Shown: positions 15,727 to 24,166 of the stretch, piece by piece
Layout of the letters: each line of letters starts with the position of its first letter
How positions within the stretch are numbered: the stretch's first letter is position 1
NCBI GenBank assembly: GCA_036756425.1
Contig: DAIOLC010000007.1
Location: 1 to 64,000 of the forward strand
DNA from: UBA6115 sp012514225
GTDB taxonomy: Bacteria > Bacillota > Clostridia > Christensenellales > Aristaeellaceae
Direction of reading: 5' to 3'
Length of the DNA: 64,000 nt
Notes under the pieces: model-generated
What the model was told of the DNA's origin: nothing
Seen by the model: the letters and a program-made list of their open reading frames with translations, nothing else
The model's database searches: none
Program-made: the position numbers and the translations under genes

Positions 15727-18700
15727 CGGTTTCCTTTATTCCTGTGTGTCTGTCTGTCCGGCAGAAGGGTGAGGCTGACGCTGGCGTCCCCGGCGCCGCA
15801 TGTAGCCGACTGCTGCGGCCCGAAAAGAAGGGACCGCCTGCCTGGTTTGCCCCCCTCGGTTTGCCAGGGGCGGGCCGGGGAATTCATGCGCAGCCTGACG
15901 CCCTTGCGATGCGGGGACAGGGTGGCGGATGCGGCAATGGCCTGGAGCTCTTCCTGCATGGGGACGCAGCTGTACAGCATGACCCAGGTCAGCGGCACTT
16001 CGCCCTTGCCCCAGGCTGTCAGCGGAACCTGCCCGCTAAAGGGCAGCGTCTGGTTCGTTTTCACTTCCACACTCAGCGCGCGGCCGGAAAAGGACGGCTT
16101 GGTCCGCAGGCGGATGAGGTAGGCCAAGGCCAGCAGCAGCAAAGCCCCCAGGGCATAGAGGCCAAGCCGTTTGAGCATGCCTTCCAGGTAACTGCCCACC
16201 AGCTGCCGGAATACGCCCTTCGCGGACGCGCCGTCCGGGTCCTGCGCCGTGACCTCCACCGCGAACTGCCCTTTTCCCCTGAACACAAGGGTGATTTCGG
16301 ATTGCCCGGTCAGCTCGGCGGACAAACCCGCGGCCGCGGCGGATTCCCCGGCGGCCGGCGTTTCAGGCCCCGGCTCTTCCTGGATATCCCCGGCCGCAGG
16401 CGGCTGAGGCGCCGGTTCCGGCGTTTCCTGCGCGGCCGCGCCGGCCCCGGGGTTTGGGGCCGGGGTCGGCTCGTCCCGGTTTGCGGCGGCGTTTGACGCC
16501 TTGTCCGCAAGATACACCCCCGGGCTCAGGAGGGTTAGCGCCCAACCGCTCCCCAGATGGTCGTACAGGCGCACGGTGTAGGCGATGTCCTGGGCGTCCC
16601 CGCCGACTTGATTGTCAGGGTCCGCAAAGTACGCGGCCAGGTCGAGCGTCAGCCTGGCTTCCTCGATGTGGCTGCCCTGAAGCGCGGAGCCGTTCTCCCC
16701 AGCCGGGATGCTTGCCCCCCTCATTTCCAGGTTCGCCAGCTCGACCTCCCCGCCCCCTGTCCACGAAGGCGGCTGATTCACCACACTCAGGACGGCCGGG
16801 GAAGTGGCCAGCCTGATCGGCTGCCGCAGGAGCAGGTCGGGGAAATCCAGCAAGGCTTGAACGTGAATCTCCGCTTCCAGTTGCCGGCCGGGGGTGGTAT
16901 ACGACGCAAAGTACCCGCCCTTTTCGGCATCGTAGGCCATGGGGATATCCAGGGTTCCGGCGCCTTCCTCCCGTATCACGGCCGTCACCTTGGCGTTCTC
17001 CAGGAAAAGGGCCCGGATGCCGCCGTCTTCCGTCCCCTCCGGCATGGCCGGCTGGACGGACAGCATGAGCTCGGTGTTCTTCCCGTACGGTTCCGGGGAT
17101 ACCGTCAGGTCGCCCAGGGACACGGCGCCCAGCGACTGATACACGGATTTCCAGGCAAGCCCAAGGCTTGCCTGCGCGGACGCCCCTTCGTCGTCACGGG
17201 CTTGCACCGGCAACGCAAACGCTCCCTCGGGGGATTCAGGCGTGAACCGGACCTGGTTGCGCTCCACCGAAAAACGCCCGACGCCCTCGACGGCCGCTTC
17301 CGGCCCGTACGGTCCTTCCGGCCCGGGGGCGACTTCAAACTGCAGCGCGTCCTGGTCGCCGTCCTGAAACATCCCCTCAAGGTCCAGCCGGGTGGACGCG
17401 TCGTCCAGAAAGGGGTTGTCCAGCCACAGGCTCTGGCTGGCCGATGTGCCGGCCGGCGCCTGATTGATGGACTCCAGCATGACCAGAGGGCTTGACAACG
17501 TGAAGAAATCCCCCACCATGAGCCTGGCCCAGGCTGTATACTTCCCCGACACGGGCGCGGACCATTCGGCCTGCCATCCGCCGCGTTCCCCGTCCGGCGC
17601 GGCGAAAGGCTGCGCGTAAACCTCTCCCGCGGGCGAAGCCACCAGCAGTTCCACCACGGTGCCCGGGTCATCGCGCAGCAGCCCGTTTAAGACCTCGCCT
17701 TCAACCTGCAGGCCAATGTTGACGGGTTGTTTCTTGGGGAAGGGGGCGCCCTGCGGCGCCGTGACCGTCAGACTCCCCTCCCCGATGGAGAAATCAAAAA
17801 CCGCGAAACCGGACAGCGGCGGCGCAGGCGCCTCCCCATCCGGCTGGCCGACGGGTTCCTGCCGCAGTTTGATCGGTCCCCTTGCGTCGGGCAGGCTGAA
17901 GAGGGTTCGGCCGGTCTCCTGCGAATCAGCCGGCGCCGCAAACGCGGCGAAAGCGAAATCCTTTATGGGCACGGGTTGAGCCGTATCGTCGGGAGTGTTC
18001 CCCAGGCCATCGTACGCCACCACCTGATGCCCTGGCAGCAGATTATCCAGCGAAAGCAGAATCCGGCTGGCGCCCCGGCTCGGCAGGCCGACCTGTGAAA
18101 AGCCCTCCGCCGTGTCGATGTCGATTCTGTGGGCGGCCTGGACGTCCGCCAGCAGGCTGCCCGCCAGCAGGCGATAGGCGGACGACAGGTCCTGGGGGTT
18201 CAGCAGTGCCCCCTCCGCCCGGGGGGCAATCGGGGTCCACTGGCCGGGCGGCGCGGATGGAGGCGCCTCCGGCGCCTGTTGGGCGCCGGCACCAAGGCCG
18301 CCGGCGTAGGACGCCAGGTCCGCGTTGCCCTCCCCTGCCAGGCCAAGCAGGAACAGCCGGGTATTGCGCAGCGACAGGATGTCCCGCAGTTTGACCCATT
18401 GCGGATGCTCGATATCCGCAATCGCCTGGGACTGAAGCACGATGACCGTGGTCGGTTTCCCTTTCCCCGCTTGGTTCAGCGCTTTGTCCAGGCTGTCGCC
18501 GACGGCCTTCTTCATCCTGTTGGCGTCGGCGGGTTTGCCCGGCTTGCCGAGGGCCTCAAACACGGGGTCCAGCGCTTCCATTCCGCCCTCCGGCACCAGG
18601 CCTTCGGCAAAGGGCGCGTTGCGGTCCAGAAGCAGGGGGTACACGGAAACCGCCGTCCCCCGGCCGTCCAGAAGGTTCAGGGCGAATCGCATGAGCTGGA

Positions 18701-18908
18701 GGACGGCGCCGTCGGGGTCCGCCGCGTCGTAGGCGCCGTTGCGGAAAAGAACGAGGATGACCTGGGATTCGAAGGAATCCGCTTGAACCTGCGGCGCCTC
18801 GCCAGACGCCCCTGCCTGCAGCCCCGGAACGCCGGACTGAAGAACCAAGCAAAACACCAGCAGCGCGAGCCCTGCCCTGGCGATGGATTTTGACAAGGTT
18901 TTCTTCAT
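15723..18908 (-). CDS. secreted/membrane vWA-like protein with a lost metal site (second of the system)
   Basis: 1061 residues from the ATG at 18908 (GGGAGG seven bases before). A signal peptide is followed by a vWA-like fold: ILVLFRNGAYD occupies the place of the usual DxSxS metal motif, and TTVIVLQSQAI and RLFLLGLAGEG match later core strands. The metal site is thus degenerate. The long middle part has cadherin/Ig-like patterns (DGDQDALQFEV; QARDDEGASAQ). A low-complexity Pro/Ala/Glu stretch precedes the next beta-rich segment. The membrane helix is at about 912-932 and is followed by RLRTKPSFSG and a tail of about 130 residues. The KPSFxG motif right after the helix is shared with the first vWA protein. 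Between the multi-pass membrane protein and the third vWA protein in the same operon. Confidence 0.78.
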   Translation of the reverse strand: MKKTLSKSIARAGLALLVFCLVLQSGVPGLQAGASGEAPQVQADSFESQVILVLFRNGAYDAADPDGAVLQLMRFALNLLDGRGTAVSVYPLLLDRNAPFAEGLVPEGGMEALDPVFEALGKPGKPADANRMKKAVGDSLDKALNQAGKGKPTTVIVLQSQAIADIEHPQWVKLRDILSLRNTRLFLLGLAGEGNADLASYAGGLGAGAQQAPEAPPSAPPGQWTPIAPRAEGALLNPQDLSSAYRLLAGSLLADVQAAHRIDIDTAEGFSQVGLPSRGASRILLSLDNLLPGHQVVAYDGLGNTPDDTAQPVPIKDFAFAAFAAPADSQETGRTLFSLPDARGPIKLRQEPVGQPDGEAPAPPLSGFAVFDFSIGEGSLTVTAPQGAPFPKKQPVNIGLQVEGEVLNGLLRDDPGTVVELLVASPAGEVYAQPFAAPDGERGGWQAEWSAPVSGKYTAWARLMVGDFFTLSSPLVMLESINQAPAGTSASQSLWLDNPFLDDASTRLDLEGMFQDGDQDALQFEVAPGPEGPYGPEAAVEGVGRFSVERNQVRFTPESPEGAFALPVQARDDEGASAQASLGLAWKSVYQSLGAVSLGDLTVSPEPYGKNTELMLSVQPAMPEGTEDGGIRALFLENAKVTAVIREEGAGTLDIPMAYDAEKGGYFASYTTPGRQLEAEIHVQALLDFPDLLLRQPIRLATSPAVLSVVNQPPSWTGGGEVELANLEMRGASIPAGENGSALQGSHIEEARLTLDLAAYFADPDNQVGGDAQDIAYTVRLYDHLGSGWALTLLSPGVYLADKASNAAANRDEPTPAPNPGAGAAAQETPEPAPQPPAAGDIQEEPGPETPAAGESAAAAGLSAELTGQSEITLVFRGKGQFAVEVTAQDPDGASAKGVFRQLVGSYLEGMLKRLGLYALGALLLLALAYLIRLRTKPSFSGRALSVEVKTNQTLPFSGQVPLTAWGKGEVPLTWVMLYSCVPMQEELQAIAASATLSPHRKGVRLRMNSPARPWQTEGGKPGRRSLLFGPQQSATCGAGDASVSLTLLPDRQTHRNKGNR

Positions 18909-18937
18909 GAAAAGCCTCCCGGTTCTATGCTGGCAAG

Positions 18938-19447
18938 TCAATACAGCTTGTTGTAGCCGCTGCTCCGGCTGCGGTTGGTTTGGCTTCCGGTTTTGCTTTT
19001 GAACCCGCCGCCGGCTTCAGGGATGAGCACCGTGGCCACAAGGCCCGCCAGCACCAGCAGGAAAGCCACGAAAAAGCCCCAGGCGGGGTTGACCAGAATC
19101 GTCATGGCCGTATTCAAAACCGGGCTTCCGGACACTTCCTGGCTGATCGACCCGGCCAGCGCCTCAAAGTTCCCGGATTTGACCAAATCCTTCATCAGGA
19201 ACATGAACAGCAGCATCACAAAGCTGACGACGCCGGCGCCTGTCAGGCTCAGCGCTTTGTTGCCGACGAGGGAAAAGACAGCCACGACCAGCATCAGGAT
19301 GACCGGCAGCATGAACCAGAAGTTGACCAGCCTGATGGCCAGCATGCCGGAAACGCCGAGAACCAGCGCCCGGAACACGGGCGCCATCAGGTAGACGACC
19401 ATGGCCAGCACCATCGCGATCAAGAGTATCAGGTGAGGTTTGCGCAT
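18938..19447 (-). CDS. small multi-pass membrane protein of the vWA/tubulin system
   Basis: 169 residues, four or five hydrophobic helices covering most of residues 5-150, then a basic, Ser/Thr/Asn-rich cytoplasmic-looking tail (FKSKTGSQTNRSRSSGYN). Not recognised as a named family. GGAGG nine bases upstream supports the ATG at 19447. It lies 31 bases after the large GAP1-like gene and 29 bases before the second vWA gene, so it is certainly part of the operon. A membrane platform or channel for the vWA proteins is a reasonable guess; the sequence does not show which. Confidence 0.7.
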   Translation of the reverse strand: MRKPHLILLIAMVLAMVVYLMAPVFRALVLGVSGMLAIRLVNFWFMLPVILMLVVAVFSLVGNKALSLTGAGVVSFVMLLFMFLMKDLVKSGNFEALAGSISQEVSGSPVLNTAMTILVNPAWGFFVAFLLVLAGLVATVLIPEAGGGFKSKTGSQTNRSRSSGYNKLY

Positions 19448-19478
19448 CCTATCCGTCCTCCACTCGTTTGTTCAATTT

Positions 19479-22400
19479 CTATTTCAAATCCAGCCAAGCC
19501 CGTATGGCCGGAGAAAAACCCTCGTCCGCCGGCGACTTGCCGCCGCGGATGGCGGGAGAGAACACCATGCGGTTCTTTTGCCTGTTCCTGGCCTGCCGGG
19601 TGAACCGCCAGGAAGAGAGCAGGCTCCCCAGTTCTTCCGCGGCCTGGTGGAACCCCATGCTTTCCAGCCATCGGAAGAGGTTGAGCACGAAAGAAAAGGC
19701 GCGGGTCCCTTCCTTGTTGTCCCAGGGGTTGGCTTTCTCCAGCGCCTGGCTGTCCAGCCGCAGGAGCTTGAGGAACTCCGGGACTGCCGGCTGCGGCGGC
19801 TCGCCCTTGCGGATGGACGCCATCGCCGCCATTGCCAAGCGGACGTCCACGACGCGCGCGTCCCACTTCCCGGCGCTCGCGTCAACCGCCTGGCCGTCTT
19901 CCCAGGCGGATTGCGCCAGCAGGTTCCCCAGCAGGAAACCGGCCAGGTCCCTTTGCCGCAGGCCCGCAAATCTGCCCAGCGTCCCCCGGATGTCGCCGTC
20001 GTGCCCGTCCAGCACGAATCTCAGCGCCTCCAGCGCCGTGTCCCATTTGTGGTTCCCGTTGTATGCGTTCAGCAGGCTCCACATGGACTGGATGTCCGGC
20101 ATGGAGTGGCCCTGGTTGCGGAAAAACTGGAATTTCTCGTCCAGCAGTTTGTTCTGCAGGATTCCATCCAGCAGCCGGCTGAACCATCCCCCGCCGGGTT
20201 TCCAGCCGGGCAGGTGCCTGGAAAGCGCTTCAAGGCTGGACGCCTGCAGGGCCTTGTACAGCAGCGGGTAGCTGAACCGCTCCAGCTCCGCCGCAGGGAT
20301 GTGCCACTGTTCCAGCTGGTCAAAACTGTCAAGCGCCGGGCTTTTGATCGGGCAATTTTCTTCCCAGGCTTTTTGGGGTTTCAGCAGGCTGTCGACCTTC
20401 GCCGCGCCGGGTTCGAGGCATTTTCCAAGGGATTCGAACACCATGCCGCGCCAAGCCGCCATCCACAAGCTCTCGGGCGCCTGGGAAGGCGGCGCCCGGA
20501 ACACGGTCGGAAGCAGGATTTTCAGGCTCTTCATCGTGTTTTCGTCCTGTGTCCCGGATGCCAGCGGGTCCAGCGCGGCCTTGAGGCGCAGCGGCGCGTC
20601 CCCGCCGTGTTTCCTTGCCAGTTCTCCAAGTTTACTGGCTTCGCCTTCCTCCAGCCGCGCAGGGGCCGCCGTTCCGCGGGTTTCCAGCAGCCTGCAGGCG
20701 TCTGCCATCAGCTCGGGGTAATTGACCCACCCGAAGTTCATGTCGTTTGAAGCCTCAATGAGTTGGTTCAGGCTGATCGCGCCTTCGTCCGGACGCTGTG
20801 CGATAAAGCGATGGACAGCGTCGTAAAACCCGCGGGTGAGGGTCTGCCCGCCCTGCTCGTCCTGCTGTTCCTTGATGTAATTCCGATACTGCACGGCCTG
20901 TTTGAGCTGCTCCGTGTTCGTGAGCGAGTCCGGCAGGCCTGCCGCGAAGCGCCGTACCACAGCCTCGGGGAACTCCTTCACCTGCTCCGGATGCCTATTT
21001 AGCAGCCGATGGACATTGCGGGCGGACTTCACCGGGAACCCGTTCTCCAGGCCGGCGAGTGTGTAGTCCGCGAGGATTCCGGCGAGCTTTGCCTGATGCG
21101 CCCCTTGCAGCTTGTTTTTAAAGAGGTCTTCCAAGGCGGCCCACTGCTTCTCGTTGACGGGCTGCTTCGCGGCGTGCCCCAAGGCCAGCCGGATCATCTC
21201 CAGGTATAAATCGCGGTCCTTGGGCAGGGCCATCTTCTGAAGGTCGGCGTTCGTCAGCATGCCGAACACGGGCGGCTCCTGATACCCCTCGTCCGCGGTT
21301 TCCGGGGCCGCGAGGATGGCCTGGTAGTCCGCGCGGAGGGCGCTGGCCTGTTCCCCCCGGCCCTCCTGCGCCAGCTCCTCCCCCAGGGTGAACAGCCGCT
21401 CCACCAGCAGTTTCTGGAATCCCCTGGGCAGGAGGGTCTGATGGCCGACCAGGCCCTTGTAAGCCCGCGCCAGGTCCGCCTCCGTGCCAAGCAGGAGCAG
21501 CCGCCGGGTGCCGCGGGGAATCCCCTGGTATTTCCGGTTGAGCAGGTTCTCCAGTTTCTGGTGGTTGCGGATGGCCGCTTCCAGCTCGGCCCGGGTGTGC
21601 GGCTGGCGCAAGACGCGCCGGATGCTGTACAGATACCAGGCCGCCTCGAAATCCGCCAGGAGCGGATGCTCCGGTAAAATCTCAATCCAGGCCTCATAAT
21701 CCTCGAGCCCCTGCTTCCTGATCAGCGCCATGCCCAGCTCCGCCCAGCCGGCGTTGTGCATCGGGGTGAACTGCCGGCTGACCAGGTCGTATCCGCCCGG
21801 CATGGAGAAGGGCTCGCCGTCGGGCAGGGTGAAGGCCACGGCCGGGGTCGAGCTGCCGGCGGCGCGGGGGATGCTCTTCCAATGGCTGCCGACGCTCACC
21901 GAAACAATGTGCCGCACCGGCTCCGGCAGATGGGGCAGCAGCACGCGGTTGAGGAAGGCCAGCCCCTGCTGCAGCGCGCTGTCCCGCTCCTCAGGCGTGC
22001 TCAGCGACACGCGGACCGGGGTGTAGTCCCCCCCGATCAGGCGCATGAAGCTGTTGGCCCAGGCGTCGGCCAGCAGGCTGGCCAGCATGTCCTCCGGCAT
22101 CTCCGGGGCCGCATCCCGGGGCAGCGGCGGCAGCGGCACCTCCCCGACCGGCAGCCTGGCCTGGCCGCTTCCGCCCGGGGTATCCAGTTCCAGGAACTCG
22201 TCCTTACCGGTAAAAGCGTGGTACAGCATCCGCCCCGGCTCGGAAAGGAAGGCTTGCCGCAGCGCGCGCTCCTCCGGCGGGGGCACCGCCAGGTACTCCG
22301 TATAGCCGAAGGGCCTGCCGTCCACCACCCAGCGGGAGGCGATGAAGACCGGTTTCCCAAAACCCGCGCAATGCATTTCCAGGATGGGCTGCTGGGAGAA

Positions 22401-22520
22401 GGTGTCGCTGGCCCGGTGCCCGCTCATCCAGGGGGCGGAATAGGGAATCTGCGGTGAAACGGCCGTGAAGCCGTAACCCACGTAGTTCCCCCTGCCGCTG
22501 ATCAAGGAGTATGCCTTCAT
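19479..22520 (-). CDS. large GTPase-associated (GAP1-like) protein
   Basis: 1013 residues, soluble. The start MKAYSLISGRGNYVGYGFTA is preferred (GGGAGGG five bases before) over an in-frame GTG 45 bases upstream. The N-terminal 200 residues have the pattern of GTPase-associated GAP1 N-terminal domains: an early Gly-Tyr-Gly turn, a Ser-Pro segment, then a conserved aromatic stretch (GKPVFIASRWVVDGRPFGYTEYLAVPP). The remaining 800 residues are predominantly alpha-helical and Leu/Ala-rich, as in the helical middle and C-terminal parts of such proteins. It directly follows the GTPase gene, the usual partner. Function is unknown; by family it should bind or regulate the GTPase. Similarity is judged by eye, so the family call is moderate. 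Confidence 0.6.
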   Translation of the reverse strand: MKAYSLISGRGNYVGYGFTAVSPQIPYSAPWMSGHRASDTFSQQPILEMHCAGFGKPVFIASRWVVDGRPFGYTEYLAVPPPEERALRQAFLSEPGRMLYHAFTGKDEFLELDTPGGSGQARLPVGEVPLPPLPRDAAPEMPEDMLASLLADAWANSFMRLIGGDYTPVRVSLSTPEERDSALQQGLAFLNRVLLPHLPEPVRHIVSVSVGSHWKSIPRAAGSSTPAVAFTLPDGEPFSMPGGYDLVSRQFTPMHNAGWAELGMALIRKQGLEDYEAWIEILPEHPLLADFEAAWYLYSIRRVLRQPHTRAELEAAIRNHQKLENLLNRKYQGIPRGTRRLLLLGTEADLARAYKGLVGHQTLLPRGFQKLLVERLFTLGEELAQEGRGEQASALRADYQAILAAPETADEGYQEPPVFGMLTNADLQKMALPKDRDLYLEMIRLALGHAAKQPVNEKQWAALEDLFKNKLQGAHQAKLAGILADYTLAGLENGFPVKSARNVHRLLNRHPEQVKEFPEAVVRRFAAGLPDSLTNTEQLKQAVQYRNYIKEQQDEQGGQTLTRGFYDAVHRFIAQRPDEGAISLNQLIEASNDMNFGWVNYPELMADACRLLETRGTAAPARLEEGEASKLGELARKHGGDAPLRLKAALDPLASGTQDENTMKSLKILLPTVFRAPPSQAPESLWMAAWRGMVFESLGKCLEPGAAKVDSLLKPQKAWEENCPIKSPALDSFDQLEQWHIPAAELERFSYPLLYKALQASSLEALSRHLPGWKPGGGWFSRLLDGILQNKLLDEKFQFFRNQGHSMPDIQSMWSLLNAYNGNHKWDTALEALRFVLDGHDGDIRGTLGRFAGLRQRDLAGFLLGNLLAQSAWEDGQAVDASAGKWDARVVDVRLAMAAMASIRKGEPPQPAVPEFLKLLRLDSQALEKANPWDNKEGTRAFSFVLNLFRWLESMGFHQAAEELGSLLSSWRFTRQARNRQKNRMVFSPAIRGGKSPADEGFSPAIRAWLDLK

Positions 22521-22552
22521 CCTGCCCTCCCGCGGGTCGCCCCCCACGCCGG

Positions 22553-24145
22553 TCACCTTTTCCACCCTCCGAACAGCCTTCGGAAGAAACCGGGGGTTTC
22601 GGCCGGCTCCAGCTCCGGCTCCGGCTCCTCCCGGTTCATTTGGGGCAGCAGTTCCTCCACCGCCATCAGGTACAGCAGCGGCTCCAGCAGCCGGTAGCCG
22701 CTGAGGTTTACGTTGACATGGTCGCTCAGGCCCTGGCTGGGGTCGATGAAGCTCTTGCTGTCCGCGTTCCAGGAGCGGGTGGAGCAGCAGAACGACTTCA
22801 CTTGGGTACCGGGCTTTTCAATGTAGACATTTTCAATCCTGTTGACATAGTCCAAAAATCCCAGCTTGGTGGTAATCGCGTCGCTGACCTGGATGCTCAG
22901 GGTGTCAATCCAGTTCATGTCCACCCCGTCGCTGTGCTGCTGGGTGATGTCGCTTTGGCTGATATGGGTGTAGTCCCCCGGTCTGATCCTGTCGTGTTCC
23001 CGGGTTCCGTACACCAGGTCCAGCTTTGCCAGGGTGAACGCGATGTGCTTGAGCTGTTTCATGTCCTTGAGCCGCTGGGTGAATTCACGCAGGGTGGAGG
23101 GGAAGGCAACCTCGCACACCGTTTTCTGCGCCGGCTGCTGCATGCCGCTCTCCCATTCGGCGCCGTAGGCCTGCGCCTGCGGCGCCCTGTCGAGCATGAA
23201 CTGGCTGGGGTCGATAATCATCAGGGCGCTGTCCATAGAAGCCAGGGCGTAAAAGTTGTCCAGGTAGGCGGTGCTCTCCATCGCCTCCCCCGGGCAGTCG
23301 TTGATGGCCAGGATAAAAGGCTCGCCCTCCCCGTGCGGCTTGATGGTGCAGACGATGGGGAACACCACCTGGATTTTGTCCCGGTAGTCCATGGTCGTCG
23401 CTTCCAGTTTGCCGATCTGCATGCTTTTGATGAGGTAGTCGAAAAACCGCTTGCTGTCGCGGCTGATGGTGCAGTTGTTGACCAGCCCCCTGGGCAAGCC
23501 GATCCCGCTGGTCAGCTGGTGGGCGGCCAGGGTCATGTAGGTGGTCTTCCCCGCCCTGGAGCTCCCCAGGACCGTAATCCGGTACAGGGGGAGATCGCCC
23601 ACGTCATCCGGCAGGAAGCAGTGGCATTTGGGGCAGGCTTTGGTGCGCAGGGTAAAGGTGGTGTCCTCCGCGAACCGGGGGCCGTCGTCCTCCGGCTGCT
23701 GCTCCCTTTGGAAGATGGAGCCGATTTCATCCGCTTCCTCCGCCGGGGCGGCGGAGGCGGCAGCCTGCGAACGGCCCATCTCGCGCAGGGGGGTCAGGCC
23801 GTTCTTGCGGTATACCGTGATGCTGGCCGGATAGCCGGCAGTGCCTTTCTCGGTTTTCAGTGGTTCGAAAAATGGCTTTCCCCCGCGGTTCTTGCCGGAC
23901 CAGGGGTGGAAGTAGTACTTTTTCCGGCTGGCGACCTCGGCAATTTGGTTGTTGGCGCCCTCCACCTTGTTGAACTGGATGATGCCGGCCAGGAAGCTTC
24001 CGTGAACCGGGTCGTAATTGTGGATATCCCCCACCGGGAAGTTCTCTTCGTCGCAAAAGAGGATATCGTGCGGATCGAAGTCCTGGTTGCAGAAAGGACA
24101 GCGAATCGCCTGGATGTCCTCCTCGGGTTTCTTGAGTTTCGCCAC
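22553..24145 (-). CDS. TRAFAC-type GTPase with zinc-knuckle cysteines
   Basis: 530 residues, GTG start. The nucleotide site is clear: P-loop GSSRAGKT (194-201), G3 motif DCPGE (283-287) after the hydrophobic strand FILAIN, and a G4-like AKLD (373-376). Cysteine pairs CPFC (16-19) with Cys31, and CPKCHC (171-176) just before the P-loop, look like a split zinc ribbon packed against the GTPase. The pattern matches the DO-GTPase/TRAFAC group that occurs beside GAP1-type proteins in predicted conflict or signalling loci. The C-terminus has an acidic Glu/Pro segment and then FFRRLFGGWKR, a short amphipathic basic-aromatic end that could touch the membrane. It sits between the 849-residue protein and the GAP1-like protein. 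Confidence 0.75.
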   Translation of the reverse strand: MAKLKKPEEDIQAIRCPFCNQDFDPHDILFCDEENFPVGDIHNYDPVHGSFLAGIIQFNKVEGANNQIAEVASRKKYYFHPWSGKNRGGKPFFEPLKTEKGTAGYPASITVYRKNGLTPLREMGRSQAAASAAPAEEADEIGSIFQREQQPEDDGPRFAEDTTFTLRTKACPKCHCFLPDDVGDLPLYRITVLGSSRAGKTTYMTLAAHQLTSGIGLPRGLVNNCTISRDSKRFFDYLIKSMQIGKLEATTMDYRDKIQVVFPIVCTIKPHGEGEPFILAINDCPGEAMESTAYLDNFYALASMDSALMIIDPSQFMLDRAPQAQAYGAEWESGMQQPAQKTVCEVAFPSTLREFTQRLKDMKQLKHIAFTLAKLDLVYGTREHDRIRPGDYTHISQSDITQQHSDGVDMNWIDTLSIQVSDAITTKLGFLDYVNRIENVYIEKPGTQVKSFCCSTRSWNADSKSFIDPSQGLSDHVNVNLSGYRLLEPLLYLMAVEELLPQMNREEPEPELEPAETPGFFRRLFGGWKR

Positions 24146-24166
24146 GTCGCGCTTTTCCCCCGTCTG

